NCBI GenBank assembly: GCA_024688365.1
Contig: JAILEG010000035.1
Coordinates: 1 to 64,000 of the forward strand
Reading direction: 5' to 3'
DNA from: Prevotella sp.
Lineage (GTDB): Bacteria; Bacteroidota; Bacteroidia; Bacteroidales; Bacteroidaceae
Length of the DNA: 64,000 nucleotides
Shown here: positions 1 through 8,237 of the stretch, piece by piece
Position numbering within the stretch: the first letter of the stretch is position 1
Layout: every line of letters starts with the position of its first letter
The notes under the pieces: generated by a model
What the model was told of the DNA's origin: nothing
Seen by the model: the letters and a program-made list of their open reading frames with translations, nothing else
The model's database searches: none
Made by a program: the position numbers and the translations under genes

Positions 1-46
1 TGTTAGGATTCAATATCTTAAAGTATTGTAATAATCTTGGAAATAA

Positions 47-78
47 CTTGCTGTTTATAGTATTAAATAATAGATTTG
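47..78 (+). promoter_or_regulatory. Bacteroidota-type promoter of the decayed lipoprotein gene
   Basis: A CTTG at 47-50 and TAGATTTG at 71-78 are separated by exactly 20 bases. This matches the -33/-7 consensus of the primary sigma factor in Bacteroidota. The start codon at 127 lies about 40 bases beyond the predicted transcription start. The promoter is intact although the gene it serves is broken. Confidence 0.7.
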
Positions 79-126
79 CAATCTACAAGCTAATATTAAC
101 ATTAATTGTTAACTAAAAACAAAAAA

Positions 127-1103
127 ATGAAAAAATCAGAACAATTGTTATTATGCTTTATTGCGATAGCAGTAGCAGTGGGATGTTCAGACAAAGAAGT
201 AAAGCAAAGTGAGCAGGTTAAAGAAGAAACTAATGCTTTCTTATAAGAAGTAAACACAAACTTTGCTGACATTGCCTCAACCAAACTTTTCACGCCTGTA
301 AAAACGAGAGCAGAATCTCTTGAGCCTTCTCAGAACATAACAGACTATGTGACGCTACAGGTGGATTTTCCTTCTGATGCAACCAGACATGCAGAAAGAA
401 TTGCTCAACTATGTGCAGACAATACAAGATGTTGTTGATTTACATAGGATGACAGCTGCTGAATTTTCCGTAGTTCCTAATGGACAGAAATGTGCGCATG
501 ACATTATTGTCTCAGCTGCGGAAGTGAAGAAGGCTTTGAACCCTATGCTATTTGCCAGTAGAAAGTATTTACTGGAACAAGATATTACGGAAGAAGAGCT
601 TGGTCAAATAATGGCTGAGACTGGGGCAAGTGGAGATGACATGATACTTGTTGCGATGACGCTAAGTGCGAGCGAATTCAAACAGGTGGAGCAGCAGACT
701 GCGAGAAATAACACCCCGGCATTTAATCTGTTCGCCTCTCCATGCTATGCGGCTCCTAAAGGTAGTGACTTAGGATTGGCTTTTGATTGTGCTGTGCAAG
801 CATTAGGCGTAGATATTATGTTTAGTTTTCGCAAGTCTATGGGAACAAAATGGGCTAAAGCAGCGTTAAAGAAGGTTTTTAAAACGGTTGCTGGGACCTG
901 TTGGCGTAGCTATAGCTGTGATAGATTTTGGCTCATGTATGTATAGTTCATATCGAAGTGGTTGTAGTGGCCTTTATGCAACTCCCGAAATGCAAAATGA
1001 GTTAGCTCTTAGAAATCTTGAGAAGAAATGGGAAGAAATGGCAAAGCAAGAAGCAGCGAGGAAAAAACGATCGGAAGAAAGAAAAAATAAGAATACGCCA
1101 TGA
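127..1103 (+). pseudogene. decayed lipoprotein gene (one stop, two frameshifts)
   Basis: The reading frame opens at 127 with a lipoprotein signal (MKK start, hydrophobic stretch, Cys at residue 20 in AVAVGC) and stops at TAA 244-246 after 39 residues. The same frame then continues open to about 375, where the reading must shift into the frame of 377-946 (QPDMQKELLNYVQ...). A second shift near 885 leads into the frame of 888-1103 (LLGPVGVAIAVIDFGS..., then a charged tail). Joined, these give one protein of about 320 residues: lipid-anchored N terminus, helical middle, short Gly/Val/Ile-rich segment, Lys/Glu-rich end. I do not recognise the family. The last codons overlap the start of the next gene (ATGA at 1100-1103), so the two were probably one operon. 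Three lesions in 1 kb favour true decay over sequencing error, but error is not excluded. Confidence 0.7.
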
Positions 1104-1321
1104 GTATAATTTTTGATTTGTTAAACTTAGTGCTGTGCGCATTCATACTGTATTGGAGTGTAAAAACAGTATATGTCTTTGTCAAGGATTATAAGGAAAT
1201 GACCCGAAAGGACATCCTCCTGAATACCGTGATAATGTTATTGATAATAGGAGTGGGGGCTTGGCTTCTGTGGAGGCATAATCTTGTGCAGGCAGCTTCG
1301 GAACTCATACAGGCTATTTAG
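1100..1321 (+). CDS. small two-helix membrane protein
   Basis: A 73-residue protein with a hydrophobic helix at about residues 5-28 and another at about 43-60, separated by a charged loop (KDYKEMTRKD). Its ATG overlaps the stop of the decayed gene upstream (ATGA), so translation was probably coupled. It closely resembles the protein at 14327-14551 in length, helix placement and the K-x-x-KEM-x-x-K loop, which supports it as a real gene. Function unknown. The tight pairing with a secreted partner would fit a membrane-anchored partner or immunity-type protein, but nothing in the sequence proves that. Confidence 0.65.
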   Translation: MSIIFDLLNLVLCAFILYWSVKTVYVFVKDYKEMTRKDILLNTVIMLLIIGVGAWLLWRHNLVQAASELIQAI

Positions 1322-1332
1322 ACCTTGTAACA

Positions 1333-1358
1333 ATGCCCCTCCCCAGCCGGAGGGGCAT
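1333..1358. terminator. bidirectional terminator between convergent genes
   Basis: Perfect 10-bp inverted repeat (ATGCCCCTCC / GGAGGGGCAT) with a 6-base loop, placed between the stop of the small membrane gene and the stop of the minus-strand gene ending at 1360. Confidence 0.7.
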
Positions 1359-1359
1359 C

Positions 1360-3111
1360 TCAGTTCAGCATCAGGTTCATCTCCAGGCTGTCATCGGCAA
1401 AGAGATAGTCCGCCAGTTCCTGGATGGTCAGTGAACGGGTGCCTGGCAGGGGGTGGTTGGTACGGCTGACGTGCCCTTTCTCCATGTGGAAATAGATGTT
1501 GTTCATGGGGATGTCGGAGTCGTTGTAGATGCGCAGGTTCTCTGTCCTGTCGGGATGGCAGGTGGCAAAGAGCTGTAAGGCTTTCTCTGCGTTGATGACA
1601 CGTATCATAGCTGGGATGTCCTTGTCCTGTCGCTTGGCGGCAGGATTGATGGACTGTGCTATGCGGAAGTCCTCCTTGATAATGTCAAGTCCCGCCTCAT
1701 CGTGCAGCAGCACGCAAGGCTTGGACTGCTGCCAGAGGTCGAAGGTGGCGAAGTCCATGTCGTCAATGCCGGCAGGCGGTGGTGTACAGGTGATGTGTCG
1801 GGTGTATCCGCAACGGCTATACCAGTCGTAGAGCCATTCCTCAGCAGGGATGAGCGTGGCGAAGACGGCATCTTTGTGATAGAGGCGGAAGTGCGCCTGT
1901 GCCATGAGGTTGCTGCCCATGTTCTGCTTGCGGTAGTCCTCACGCACGCTGACACCGCTGATGTAGGCTGTCAGAACTTTCTGGTCGTGGTACTTCAGTT
2001 GGTAGGGAAGGGTCTGCAAGGCAGCTACCGTATGGTGGTCTACCTGACAGATGACGTTGTACTCGGGTCTGAACACCCGTGAGAAGTAAAGCTGTATGAA
2101 CTCCTCCGGGTCATGGAAGGTGTCACGCCAAAGGCTGACGGTCTCCTCCCTGATGCGCTGCTGGTCCTCAAACTGTGCCAGCGGATACTTTTCCATGACT
2201 ACGTTTTTCTCCAGAAGAATGTCGGGTTTGTATGACAGCTTGGCATATCTCAGTCCCTCCAGTCCGAGGTCTTCCTCGCGGTTCATGTACTCATACTGCT
2301 CCGGCAGATGCCGTGCAAACTCCTGGTTGATGATGGAGAAGGAACCTTCATAGGCCGTGTCAGCTTTCTCGACACACACATCGAAGATAGAGTTGGTGAT
2401 GGGGCAGCCGAAAGTGAAGGCTATCAGCTTCCCGTCAACCCAGATGGTGCCTCCCATCGCCCCTGTCTCGTCCCACATGTCGAAGATGCGGGTCATAGAG
2501 CGCAGCTCCTCAGAGAGATCCTCAGCCCCCTCGGTGTCCTCCTTTGTCAGCTCACGCCATTTGGCTTCCACGGCAAGGCACTCGGGAATCATCTCCTTCG
2601 TGAGCGGCTTGTATTCGTAGTCGGGGTACATCTTCCTGAATTTATTGCAGTGGTTCCGCTTGCTTTGCAGCTTCTTCCCGGCGAGCGTTGCCAGCTTCTC
2701 CCGGGTGTAGATGTAGTCGAAGTGGTCACGGTCAGGCCGGATGTCGAAGGTGTCAGGGAAGGTTGTCTCCAGTATCCCGACCATGTTGGCACAGACACCT
2801 AACATGAGGAAGGGGTGCCCAAGAGTTATGGCATCGTCGCGCATCTGCCTTACGACCTTCGCAAAGGTCTCCCTCATGGCCTCGTTCCAGCTGCATTTCC
2901 ATACGGGTGCCATGTAGGCGAGGTGATGCCCCATGTAGAAGCGGAAGACGAGGAAACCGTCAACCTCGGCTATCTGCGTGTTATACATGAACCGCCATGA
3001 GATGATGTTGGCAAAACTGAGGTCACAGTTCTGGCGGTCACCGCAGAGGGTGTAGGCTTGAATCAGCTCACGGTCAGTAGTCTTTACGTCATGAAACTTA
3101 ATCATAATCAT
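1360..3111 (-). CDS. DUF2156 acyl-transfer-like domain fused to a GNAT acetyltransferase
   Basis: A 583-residue protein. Residues about 1-300 look like DUF2156, the GNAT-fold domain also found in lysyl-phosphatidylglycerol synthases: an N-terminal FHDVK...DR segment, LQSKRNHCNKF, and EDLGLEGLRYAKLSYKP near the end of the domain. Residues about 310-450 form a second, ordinary GNAT domain, with VSVREDYRKQNMGSNLM as the acetyl-CoA loop. The C-terminal 130 residues are less clear. ATG codons at 3111 and 3105 are both possible; a consensus promoter sits immediately upstream. The substrate is unknown; peptide or aminoacyl transfer is suggested only by the fold. Confidence 0.75.
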   Translation of the reverse strand: MIMIKFHDVKTTDRELIQAYTLCGDRQNCDLSFANIISWRFMYNTQIAEVDGFLVFRFYMGHHLAYMAPVWKCSWNEAMRETFAKVVRQMRDDAITLGHPFLMLGVCANMVGILETTFPDTFDIRPDRDHFDYIYTREKLATLAGKKLQSKRNHCNKFRKMYPDYEYKPLTKEMIPECLAVEAKWRELTKEDTEGAEDLSEELRSMTRIFDMWDETGAMGGTIWVDGKLIAFTFGCPITNSIFDVCVEKADTAYEGSFSIINQEFARHLPEQYEYMNREEDLGLEGLRYAKLSYKPDILLEKNVVMEKYPLAQFEDQQRIREETVSLWRDTFHDPEEFIQLYFSRVFRPEYNVICQVDHHTVAALQTLPYQLKYHDQKVLTAYISGVSVREDYRKQNMGSNLMAQAHFRLYHKDAVFATLIPAEEWLYDWYSRCGYTRHITCTPPPAGIDDMDFATFDLWQQSKPCVLLHDEAGLDIIKEDFRIAQSINPAAKRQDKDIPAMIRVINAEKALQLFATCHPDRTENLRIYNDSDIPMNNIYFHMEKGHVSRTNHPLPGTRSLTIQELADYLFADDSLEMNLMLN

Positions 3112-3130
3112 TCTTACTTTGTTATAATTG

Positions 3131-3162
3131 CAAAATTAGACAGAAATTCCGTAACATCCAAA
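3131..3162 (-). promoter_or_regulatory. promoter of the DUF2156/GNAT gene
   Basis: On the minus strand, TTTG (3162-3159) and TAATTTTG (3138-3131) are 20 bases apart, a perfect match to the Bacteroidota consensus. The start codon lies about 15 bases beyond the predicted transcription start. Confidence 0.75.
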
Positions 3163-3199
3163 AACTATCCGTTTTTATAGGCGAAAAAGGACGGTCAAG

Positions 3200-3231
3200 T
3201 TTGGATTTATGACTTAAATTATCTATCTTTG
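3200..3231 (+). promoter_or_regulatory. promoter P1 of pta
   Basis: TTTG (3200-3203), a 20-base spacer and TATCTTTG (3224-3231) match the consensus perfectly. Transcription would give a 5' leader of about 100 bases before pta. Confidence 0.7.
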
Positions 3232-3271
3232 CACAATAAGATATGCTTCGTCCGGCAAATCGAAAGCAAGC

Positions 3272-3301
3272 TTTCCTTGCCCCTCACCTGCATTATCTTT
3301 G
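3272..3301 (+). promoter_or_regulatory. possible second promoter of pta
   Basis: A second TATCTTTG box (3294-3301) lies 40 bases upstream of the pta start, with a weak TTTCC element about 18 bases before it. Two promoters in series are plausible, but the second lacks a good -33 box. Confidence 0.4.
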
Positions 3302-3341
3302 CAGTAAGAACCGAAACACATTATTACATTAAATAGAAACT

Positions 3342-4391
3342 ATGGATTTATTAGAGCAAATCGTTGCGCGTGCCAAGGCCGACAAGCAACGCATCGTGCT
3401 CCCCGAGGCAGAAGAGGAGCGTACACTGAAAGCGGCTGACAAGGTGTTGGCTGACGACATCGCCAATCTGATCCTCATTGGCAACCCCGCCAACATCCAT
3501 AAGCTCGCCACTGAGTGGGGGCTTAAGAACATTGACAAGGCTACCATTGTTGACCCAGAGAACAACCCGAAGAGTGAGGAGTATGCTGCCAAGTTGGCTG
3601 AGCTGCGCCAGAAGAAGGGCATGACCTTGGATCAGGCCCGTGAGCTGGTGACGAAGAACAACCTTTACTTAGGCTGCATGATTATCAAGACTGAGGGGGC
3701 TGACGGTCAGATCTCAGGTGCGCTCTCCACCACGGGCGACACTCTCCGTCCTGCATTGCAGATTATCAAGTGTGCCCCAGGCATCACCTGCGTGAGCGGG
3801 GCCATGCTCATCCTGACCCATGAGCAGCAGTATGGTGAGAACGGTATTGTTGTCATGGGCGATGTTGCCGTGACACCTAACCCTACTGCTGACCAGCTGG
3901 CGCAGATTGCCTACACCACGGCAGAGACGGCCAAGAGCGTTGCGGGGTTCCAGGATCCACACGTTGCCATGCTGAGCTTCTCCACCAAGGGGTCGGCAAA
4001 GGATGCCAAGGACAAGGAGACAGGCAAGAGTGTCTATATTATTGACAAGGTTGTTGAGGCCACGAAGATTGCCAAGGAGAAGTTCCCCGACCTGAAGGTC
4101 GACGGTGAACTGCAGGCTGATGCTGCCCTCGTTCCTGCCGTTGCGGCCAAGAAGGCCCCGGACTCTGATATTGCGGGCAAGGCAAATGTGCTGATTGTCC
4201 CGAACCTTGAGGTCGGAAACATCGGCTATAAGCTTGTAGAACGCCTTGGTGGTGCGACGGCTATCGGTCCGATCCTGCAGGGCATCGCCCGTCCGGTCAA
4301 CGACCTGTCACGTGGCTGCTCAGTTGATGACATCTATTACATGGTAGCCATCACGGCTTGCCAGGCGCAGGACGCAAAGAAAAGTGAATAA
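3342..4391 (+). CDS. pta: phosphate acetyltransferase
   Basis: A 349-residue protein that interconverts acetyl-CoA and acetyl phosphate in the cytoplasm. It is the short form, carrying only the PTA_PTB catalytic domain and no regulatory DRTGG or AAA-like N terminus. Recognisable stretches are RIVLPEAEEERTLKAAD at the N terminus, GCMIIKTEGADGQISGA in the middle, and the C-terminal VLIVPNLEVGNIGYKLVERLGGA, which is diagnostic. ackA follows after 202 bases on the same strand. Together they form the acetate-producing, ATP-generating branch expected of an anaerobic fermenter. Confidence 0.95.
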   Translation: MDLLEQIVARAKADKQRIVLPEAEEERTLKAADKVLADDIANLILIGNPANIHKLATEWGLKNIDKATIVDPENNPKSEEYAAKLAELRQKKGMTLDQARELVTKNNLYLGCMIIKTEGADGQISGALSTTGDTLRPALQIIKCAPGITCVSGAMLILTHEQQYGENGIVVMGDVAVTPNPTADQLAQIAYTTAETAKSVAGFQDPHVAMLSFSTKGSAKDAKDKETGKSVYIIDKVVEATKIAKEKFPDLKVDGELQADAALVPAVAAKKAPDSDIAGKANVLIVPNLEVGNIGYKLVERLGGATAIGPILQGIARPVNDLSRGCSVDDIYYMVAITACQAQDAKKSE

Positions 4392-4395
4392 TCTT

Positions 4396-4431
4396 TCCCC
4401 ATCCCCTCTCCTGAAGAGGGCGGGGGGAGTG
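4396..4431. repeat. degenerate C/G-rich palindromic repeat
   Basis: CCCCATCCCCTCTCC followed by GGGCGGGGGGAG resembles a worn copy of the CCCCTCCC...GGGAGGGG palindrome that is well preserved near argG and argD. It sits just after the pta stop, in the 202-base pta-ackA gap, which otherwise shows nothing recognisable. Confidence 0.4.
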
Positions 4432-4593
4432 TCCTGGGGACATATCGTGATCTGTACCGATTGTTAATCAAGGGAGGATGTGGTCACATATAGAGTGTGG
4501 GGAACAGAGCGGACATTAACTGCCACTATGGATATTGCCCTGACCCCTCTGCCTCCTCTGACTTCCTAAACTCCTTTAACTCCAAAAAAATAC

Positions 4594-5799
4594 ATGAAGA
4601 TTTTAGTATTGAACTGCGGCAGCAGTTCCATTAAGTACAAGTTGTACGACATGACAGATGAGTCAGTGCTGGCTCAGGGTGGTGTTGAGCGCATCGGTCT
4701 CGATGAGGCTTTCATCAAGGTTAAACTTGACAATGGCGACAAAAAGCAGATTATGGCTGACCTGCCTACTCACAAGGAGGGAGTGGCACTGGTCTTCAAG
4801 GTGCTGCTCGATCCTGAGATTGGGGCACTGAAGAGCCTTGATGAGATTGACGCTGTGGGTCATCGCATTGTGCAGGGAGGTGACCTCTTTGAGAAGAGCT
4901 GCCTCGTTACGAAGGAAGTGGAGGATGGCATTGAGAGCCTGATCGATCTTGCGCCAGTCCACAATGCCGGTCACCTGCGTGGTCTGCGTGCTGTTGATGA
5001 GCTGATGCCGAACACACCGCAGGTAACGGTGTTCGACAATGCCTTCCACAGCACAATGCCTGATTATGCCTACCTCTATGCCGTTCCGTATGACCTGTAC
5101 AAGAAGTACCACGTACGCCGTTACGGTTTCCACGGAACGAGCCACCGTTATGTCTCACAGCGTGTCTGCGAGATGCTGGGTGTTGACATCAAGACGCAGA
5201 AGATCATCACCTGCCATATCGGCAATGGTGCCTCAGTCGCTGCCATCAAGGGCGGGAAGGTCATTGACACCTCTATGGGACTTACTCCATTGGCGGGCTT
5301 GATGATGGGCTCACGCTCTGGCGACATTGACCCATCTGCTGTTACTTACCTGATGGACAAGCTCGGCAAGAAGCCACAGGAGATGGCCGACTTCCTCAAC
5401 AAGGAGAGTGGTGTGCTGGGTATCACGGGCATCAGCTCGGACATGCGTGAGATAGAGAGTGCCGACAAGGAGGGCAACAAGCTGGCTCATCTTGCCCTGC
5501 AGATGTATGCTTACCGCATCAAGAAGTATATTGGCGCATACGCTGCAGCCATGAACGGTGTTGATATCATCGTATGGACAGCTGGTGTGGGTGAGAATCA
5601 GACTGGTCTGCGCTTCGATGTCTGCAAGGATATGGAATATCTTGGTGTGAAGATAGATGCCGAGCGCAACAACTGCCGTGGTGAGGAGAGGGTTCTCTCC
5701 ACTGATGATTCCAAGGTGAAGGTTGTCCTTGTTCCTACAGATGAGGAGATTGTCATTGCACGTGACACTCAGGAACTTGTGCAGGGGCTGAAGAAATAA
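4594..5799 (+). CDS. ackA: acetate kinase
   Basis: A 401-residue cytoplasmic enzyme making ATP and acetate from acetyl phosphate. It shows the classic signatures: LVLNCGSSSIKYKLYD at the N terminus (acetate kinase signature 1), YGFHGTSHRYVS, the phosphate-binding CHIGNGASVAAI, the DTSMGLTPLAGLMMGSRSGD segment, and WTAGVGENQ near the C terminus. Length is normal for the family. It follows pta and ends at a strong hairpin terminator. Confidence 0.97.
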   Translation: MKILVLNCGSSSIKYKLYDMTDESVLAQGGVERIGLDEAFIKVKLDNGDKKQIMADLPTHKEGVALVFKVLLDPEIGALKSLDEIDAVGHRIVQGGDLFEKSCLVTKEVEDGIESLIDLAPVHNAGHLRGLRAVDELMPNTPQVTVFDNAFHSTMPDYAYLYAVPYDLYKKYHVRRYGFHGTSHRYVSQRVCEMLGVDIKTQKIITCHIGNGASVAAIKGGKVIDTSMGLTPLAGLMMGSRSGDIDPSAVTYLMDKLGKKPQEMADFLNKESGVLGITGISSDMREIESADKEGNKLAHLALQMYAYRIKKYIGAYAAAMNGVDIIVWTAGVGENQTGLRFDVCKDMEYLGVKIDAERNNCRGEERVLSTDDSKVKVVLVPTDEEIVIARDTQELVQGLKK

Positions 5800-5825
5800 A
5801 GCCGGTTCTGCACGGAACTGACTAA

Positions 5826-5988
5826 AAACGCGAAAGGTGGTTGTCTCACGACAACCACCTTTCTTTTGACTAAACTTAATCTACAAACCTGAGTTTTAAT
5901 TCTATGTTATGAATATCTTTATTCTATTGGAATCGGAAGCCTTGTCGGCTTGCTTCCCTGAATGGTTCGCCTGAACTCCTCATGGAAA
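5826..5988 (-). ncRNA. candidate small RNA between ackA and lpxH
   Basis: A perfect minus-strand promoter (5995-6026) fires into a 300-base gap with no gene and would reach the terminator at 5863-5832 after about 160 bases. The predicted RNA has an internal hairpin around GGAAGC...GCTTCC, then an A/U-rich stretch, then the terminator. The only open frame starts with ATG near 5984 and has 19 codons, so a leaderless-type small peptide is possible but less likely. Boundaries are inferred from promoter and terminator only. Confidence 0.45.
5832..5863. terminator. bidirectional terminator after ackA
   Basis: Perfect 14-bp stem (GAAAGGTGGTTGTC / GACAACCACCTTTC) with a 4-base loop. On the plus strand it is followed by a short T run; on the minus strand by GCGTTTTT. 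It can therefore end both ackA and a minus-strand transcript from the promoter at 5995-6026. Confidence 0.85.
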
Positions 5989-5994
5989 ACACTG

Positions 5995-6026
5995 CAAAGT
6001 TAATTGATTGTTTTCTAACTTGCAAA
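5995..6026 (-). promoter_or_regulatory. perfect promoter with no downstream gene
   Basis: On the minus strand, TTTG (6026-6023), 20 bases, then TAACTTTG (6002-5995). It points away from lpxH, toward the ackA terminator, with no recognisable coding region between. Confidence 0.7.
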
Positions 6027-6101
6027 TACTTTTGGAGAAAAATGAGTTTTCGACTGAAAAAAAGTTTTTTTTATCCCCATCAGAGCCTGATTCCGGCTTG
6101 G

Positions 6102-6866
6102 TCAGGGCTTGCTTTCGCCTTCAACATACTCTTCAAGGAACATGTGCTCACCGTCAAAGACGGCATATGTGAACTGCCATATCCAGTCGCCAAGTATCAG
6201 CAGGCGTGCCTTGCGGGAGAGGGTGAGGTCAAGCTCAATGTGCCGATGGCCGTAGATGTAGAAGTCAATGTCCTTATGGGTGCGCATGTAATCCTTTGTA
6301 TAGCGCACCAGATACTCCCTGTCCTCTCCCATGTAAGGTGCCTCCTTGCCGTCAGCCCGTTTCATCCGGCTCTTCTTGGCCCAGTTGAGGCCCAGCTGCA
6401 TGCCCCACCAGGGATGGAGGAAGTTGAGCATCCGCTGGCAGCCACGGTTGTGGAACAGTTTGCGGAGGAAGCGGAACTTAGGGTCGGGGTCGCCCAGCCC
6501 ATCTCCGTGGGCAAGATAGAACACCTTGTCATATATCTCGGTGGTGATGGGGCGGCGGTGGAGAATGACACCACACTCCTCCTCTAGGTAGCCATAGGTC
6601 CAGATGTCATGGTTACCCGTGAAGAAATGCACCTCAACACCCATATCAGTCAGCTCCGACAGTTTACCCAGGAATCGGGTGAAGCCCTTTGGAACAACAT
6701 ACTTGTACTCATCCCAGAAGTCGAACATGTCGCCTAACAGATACACTGCGGCTGCCTTATGCTTGATACTGTCCAGGAAACGGACCAGGCGACGCTCCTG
6801 TGTGCGTCGGTGTTCAATAGCCAGCGAGCCTAAGTGGGCATCGGAGAGGAAATAGATATTCTTCAT
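6102..6866 (-). CDS. lpxH: UDP-2,3-diacylglucosamine diphosphatase (LpxH family)
   Basis: A 254-residue calcineurin-like metallophosphoesterase. The metal-binding motifs appear in order: SDAHLG (N terminus), GDMFDFWDEY, TGNHD, LAHGDGLGD and the C-terminal YGHRHIE. The FWDEY and WGMQLG stretches point to the LpxH branch, which cleaves UDP-2,3-diacylglucosamine to lipid X in lipid A synthesis at the inner face of the inner membrane. The N terminus directly at MKNIYFLSDAH supports the chosen start. It lies 79 bases downstream of the DUF59 gene on the same strand and is probably co-transcribed with it. Confidence 0.88.
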   Translation of the reverse strand: MKNIYFLSDAHLGSLAIEHRRTQERRLVRFLDSIKHKAAAVYLLGDMFDFWDEYKYVVPKGFTRFLGKLSELTDMGVEVHFFTGNHDIWTYGYLEEECGVILHRRPITTEIYDKVFYLAHGDGLGDPDPKFRFLRKLFHNRGCQRMLNFLHPWWGMQLGLNWAKKSRMKRADGKEAPYMGEDREYLVRYTKDYMRTHKDIDFYIYGHRHIELDLTLSRKARLLILGDWIWQFTYAVFDGEHMFLEEYVEGESKP

Positions 6867-6945
6867 GTCTCTTGGTTTTTAAGTGGTGTTTGCAGCTTTC
6901 TGTCCTGTGTGTTGCTGCCGTGTCGCAGCACACAGGAGAAGTGTC

Positions 6946-7266
6946 TCAGTCGAATCCGAGTTCCACGCGGGCCTCCTCTGACATCATGCTCTGGTCCCAT
7001 GCGGGCTCGAAGACGAGGTTGATGTTGGCGGTCCTGATGCCCTCGACGCTCTCAACCTTGCTGCGCACATCCTCAAGGATGAAGTCGGCAGCAGGGCATG
7101 AGGGTGCCGTGAAGGTCATGTCCATGTCAAGAGCCCCGCTGTCATCGACCTCAATCTTATAGATCATTCCGAGGTCATAGATATTGACGGGTATCTCCGG
7201 GTCGTAGACGGTCTTCAGCACATCAACAATCCGCTCTTCTATCTTGGTCTTTTCTTCTTGTGTCAT
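6946..7266 (-). CDS. DUF59/MIP18-family Fe-S assembly protein
   Basis: A 106-residue single-domain protein of the DUF59 family (SufT/PaaD/MIP18-like). Diagnostic stretches are VYDPEIPVNIYDLGMIYKI near residues 20-40 and the TAPSCPAADFI loop with the conserved Cys. Family members help insert or mature iron-sulfur clusters. Length is normal for the stand-alone form. It is the first gene before lpxH, and its 5' region is a 66-bp tandem repeat with promoter-like boxes. Confidence 0.88.
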   Translation of the reverse strand: MTQEEKTKIEERIVDVLKTVYDPEIPVNIYDLGMIYKIEVDDSGALDMDMTFTAPSCPAADFILEDVRSKVESVEGIRTANINLVFEPAWDQSMMSEEARVELGFD

Positions 7267-7297
7267 AACTTGTTGGCTATATTATATGAATGATGTG

Positions 7298-7513
7298 TTC
7301 TGCAAAGACAGTGCCAGCGAGGGCAATGAGAGCTTGTTCTCATATTGCCGAGCGCAGCCTGTTTTCTGTAAAGACAGTGCCAGCGAGGGCAATGAGAGCT
7401 TGTACTCCTGTTGCCGGGTGCAGCCTGTTTTCTGCAAAGACAGTGCCAGCGAGGGCAATGAGAGCTTGTACTCCTGTTGCCGGGTGCAGCCTATCTTCTG
7501 CAAAGATAGTGAT
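7298..7513. repeat. 66-bp tandem repeat, three full copies plus a partial
   Basis: Units begin at 7298, 7364 and 7430, with a truncated fourth at 7496. Copies 2 and 3 are nearly identical; copy 1 differs in its second half. The unit is 22 codons long, so all frames stay open, but no start or neighbour supports coding. On the minus strand each unit carries CTGTCTTTGCAG, a near-match to the -7 promoter box, and the terminal partial unit has the proper TATCTTTG. The array lies between radC and the DUF59 gene, inside the latter's leader. Confidence 0.85.
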
Positions 7514-7531
7514 TATATTCTGTAATCGCAA
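7501..7531 (-). promoter_or_regulatory. promoter of the DUF59-lpxH unit
   Basis: TTG (7531-7529), 20 bases, TATCTTTG (7508-7501) on the minus strand. The box lies in the partial fourth unit of the 66-bp repeat; the repeats downstream would be transcribed as leader. Confidence 0.55.
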
Positions 7532-7550
7532 CAAATCGGAGGGGAAAAGG

Positions 7551-8237
7551 TCACAGCCTTCCCTCATCCCGGTAGGAATAGTAATCGCCGTCAGCAATGA
7601 TGACATGGTCGAGGAAATGGATACGCATGCACTCACAGGCTTTCTGAATCTGCCGTGTGAGCTGGTCGTCCTGCCGGCTGGGGTGGGTATTGTTGCTGGG
7701 ATGATTATGGCAGAAAGCCAAGACAGTGGTGTTTCTAAGGATAGCCTCCTTCATGATGAGTCGCACGTCAACGGCCGTCTCAGTGATTCCCCCGTGCGAC
7801 ATGCGCTTTGCGTCAATGAGCCTGAAATGCTGGTTCATCAGCAGGATCCATGCCTCCTCAACGTCAAGGTCCTGCATGCGTGGGTGCATGTAGTCGTAGA
7901 TGCGCTCAGGCGAGCTGAGGTCAGGACGTTCCTCCATGCTTGATGCCTGCCGTCGCTTGCCAAGCTCACAGGCGGCAAGGATAGTGATGGCTTTGGCCGG
8001 CCCCACACCCTTGTACTCCTCCAGTTCATGCAGTGACAGCTTACCCAGCGTGTTGAGGTTGTTGTTGCAGTCGCTGAGGATGCGTTTCATCAGGTCGACG
8101 GCACTCTCGTCAACCGAGCCTGATCCGATGAGGATGGCCAGCAGCTCTGCATTACTGAGTGCGCTGGCACCGAGCCGTTCCAGCCTTTCACGTGGGCGGT
8201 CGGACTCAGCCCAGTCAGCTATAGATAATTTGTTCAT
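7551..8237 (-). CDS. radC: RadC-family JAB-domain protein
   Basis: A 228-residue protein: N-terminal helix-hairpin-helix-like UPF0758 region (RPRERLERLGASALSNAELLAILIGSG, then LEEYKGVGPAKAITILAA), followed by a JAB1/MPN-like domain with the metal motif HNHPSN...PSRQD near residues 175-190. RadC is a widespread housekeeping protein of unclear biochemical role; the old DNA repair assignment is weak. Full length for the family. It is 122 bases downstream of the glycosyltransferase gene on the same strand. Confidence 0.93.
   Translation of the reverse strand: MNKLSIADWAESDRPRERLERLGASALSNAELLAILIGSGSVDESAVDLMKRILSDCNNNLNTLGKLSLHELEEYKGVGPAKAITILAACELGKRRQASSMEERPDLSSPERIYDYMHPRMQDLDVEEAWILLMNQHFRLIDAKRMSHGGITETAVDVRLIMKEAILRNTTVLAFCHNHPSNNTHPSRQDDQLTRQIQKACECMRIHFLDHVIIADGDYYSYRDEGRL

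Noticed and set aside
7298..7513. Possible CRISPR array
   Set aside because: Units are directly adjacent with no unique spacers, and no cas gene is present in the window. The 22-bp arrays fail for the same reasons.
7290..7943. 217-codon plus-strand frame including the 66-bp repeats
   Set aside because: Its second half is antisense to radC. The repeat length is a multiple of three, which keeps all frames open without coding meaning.
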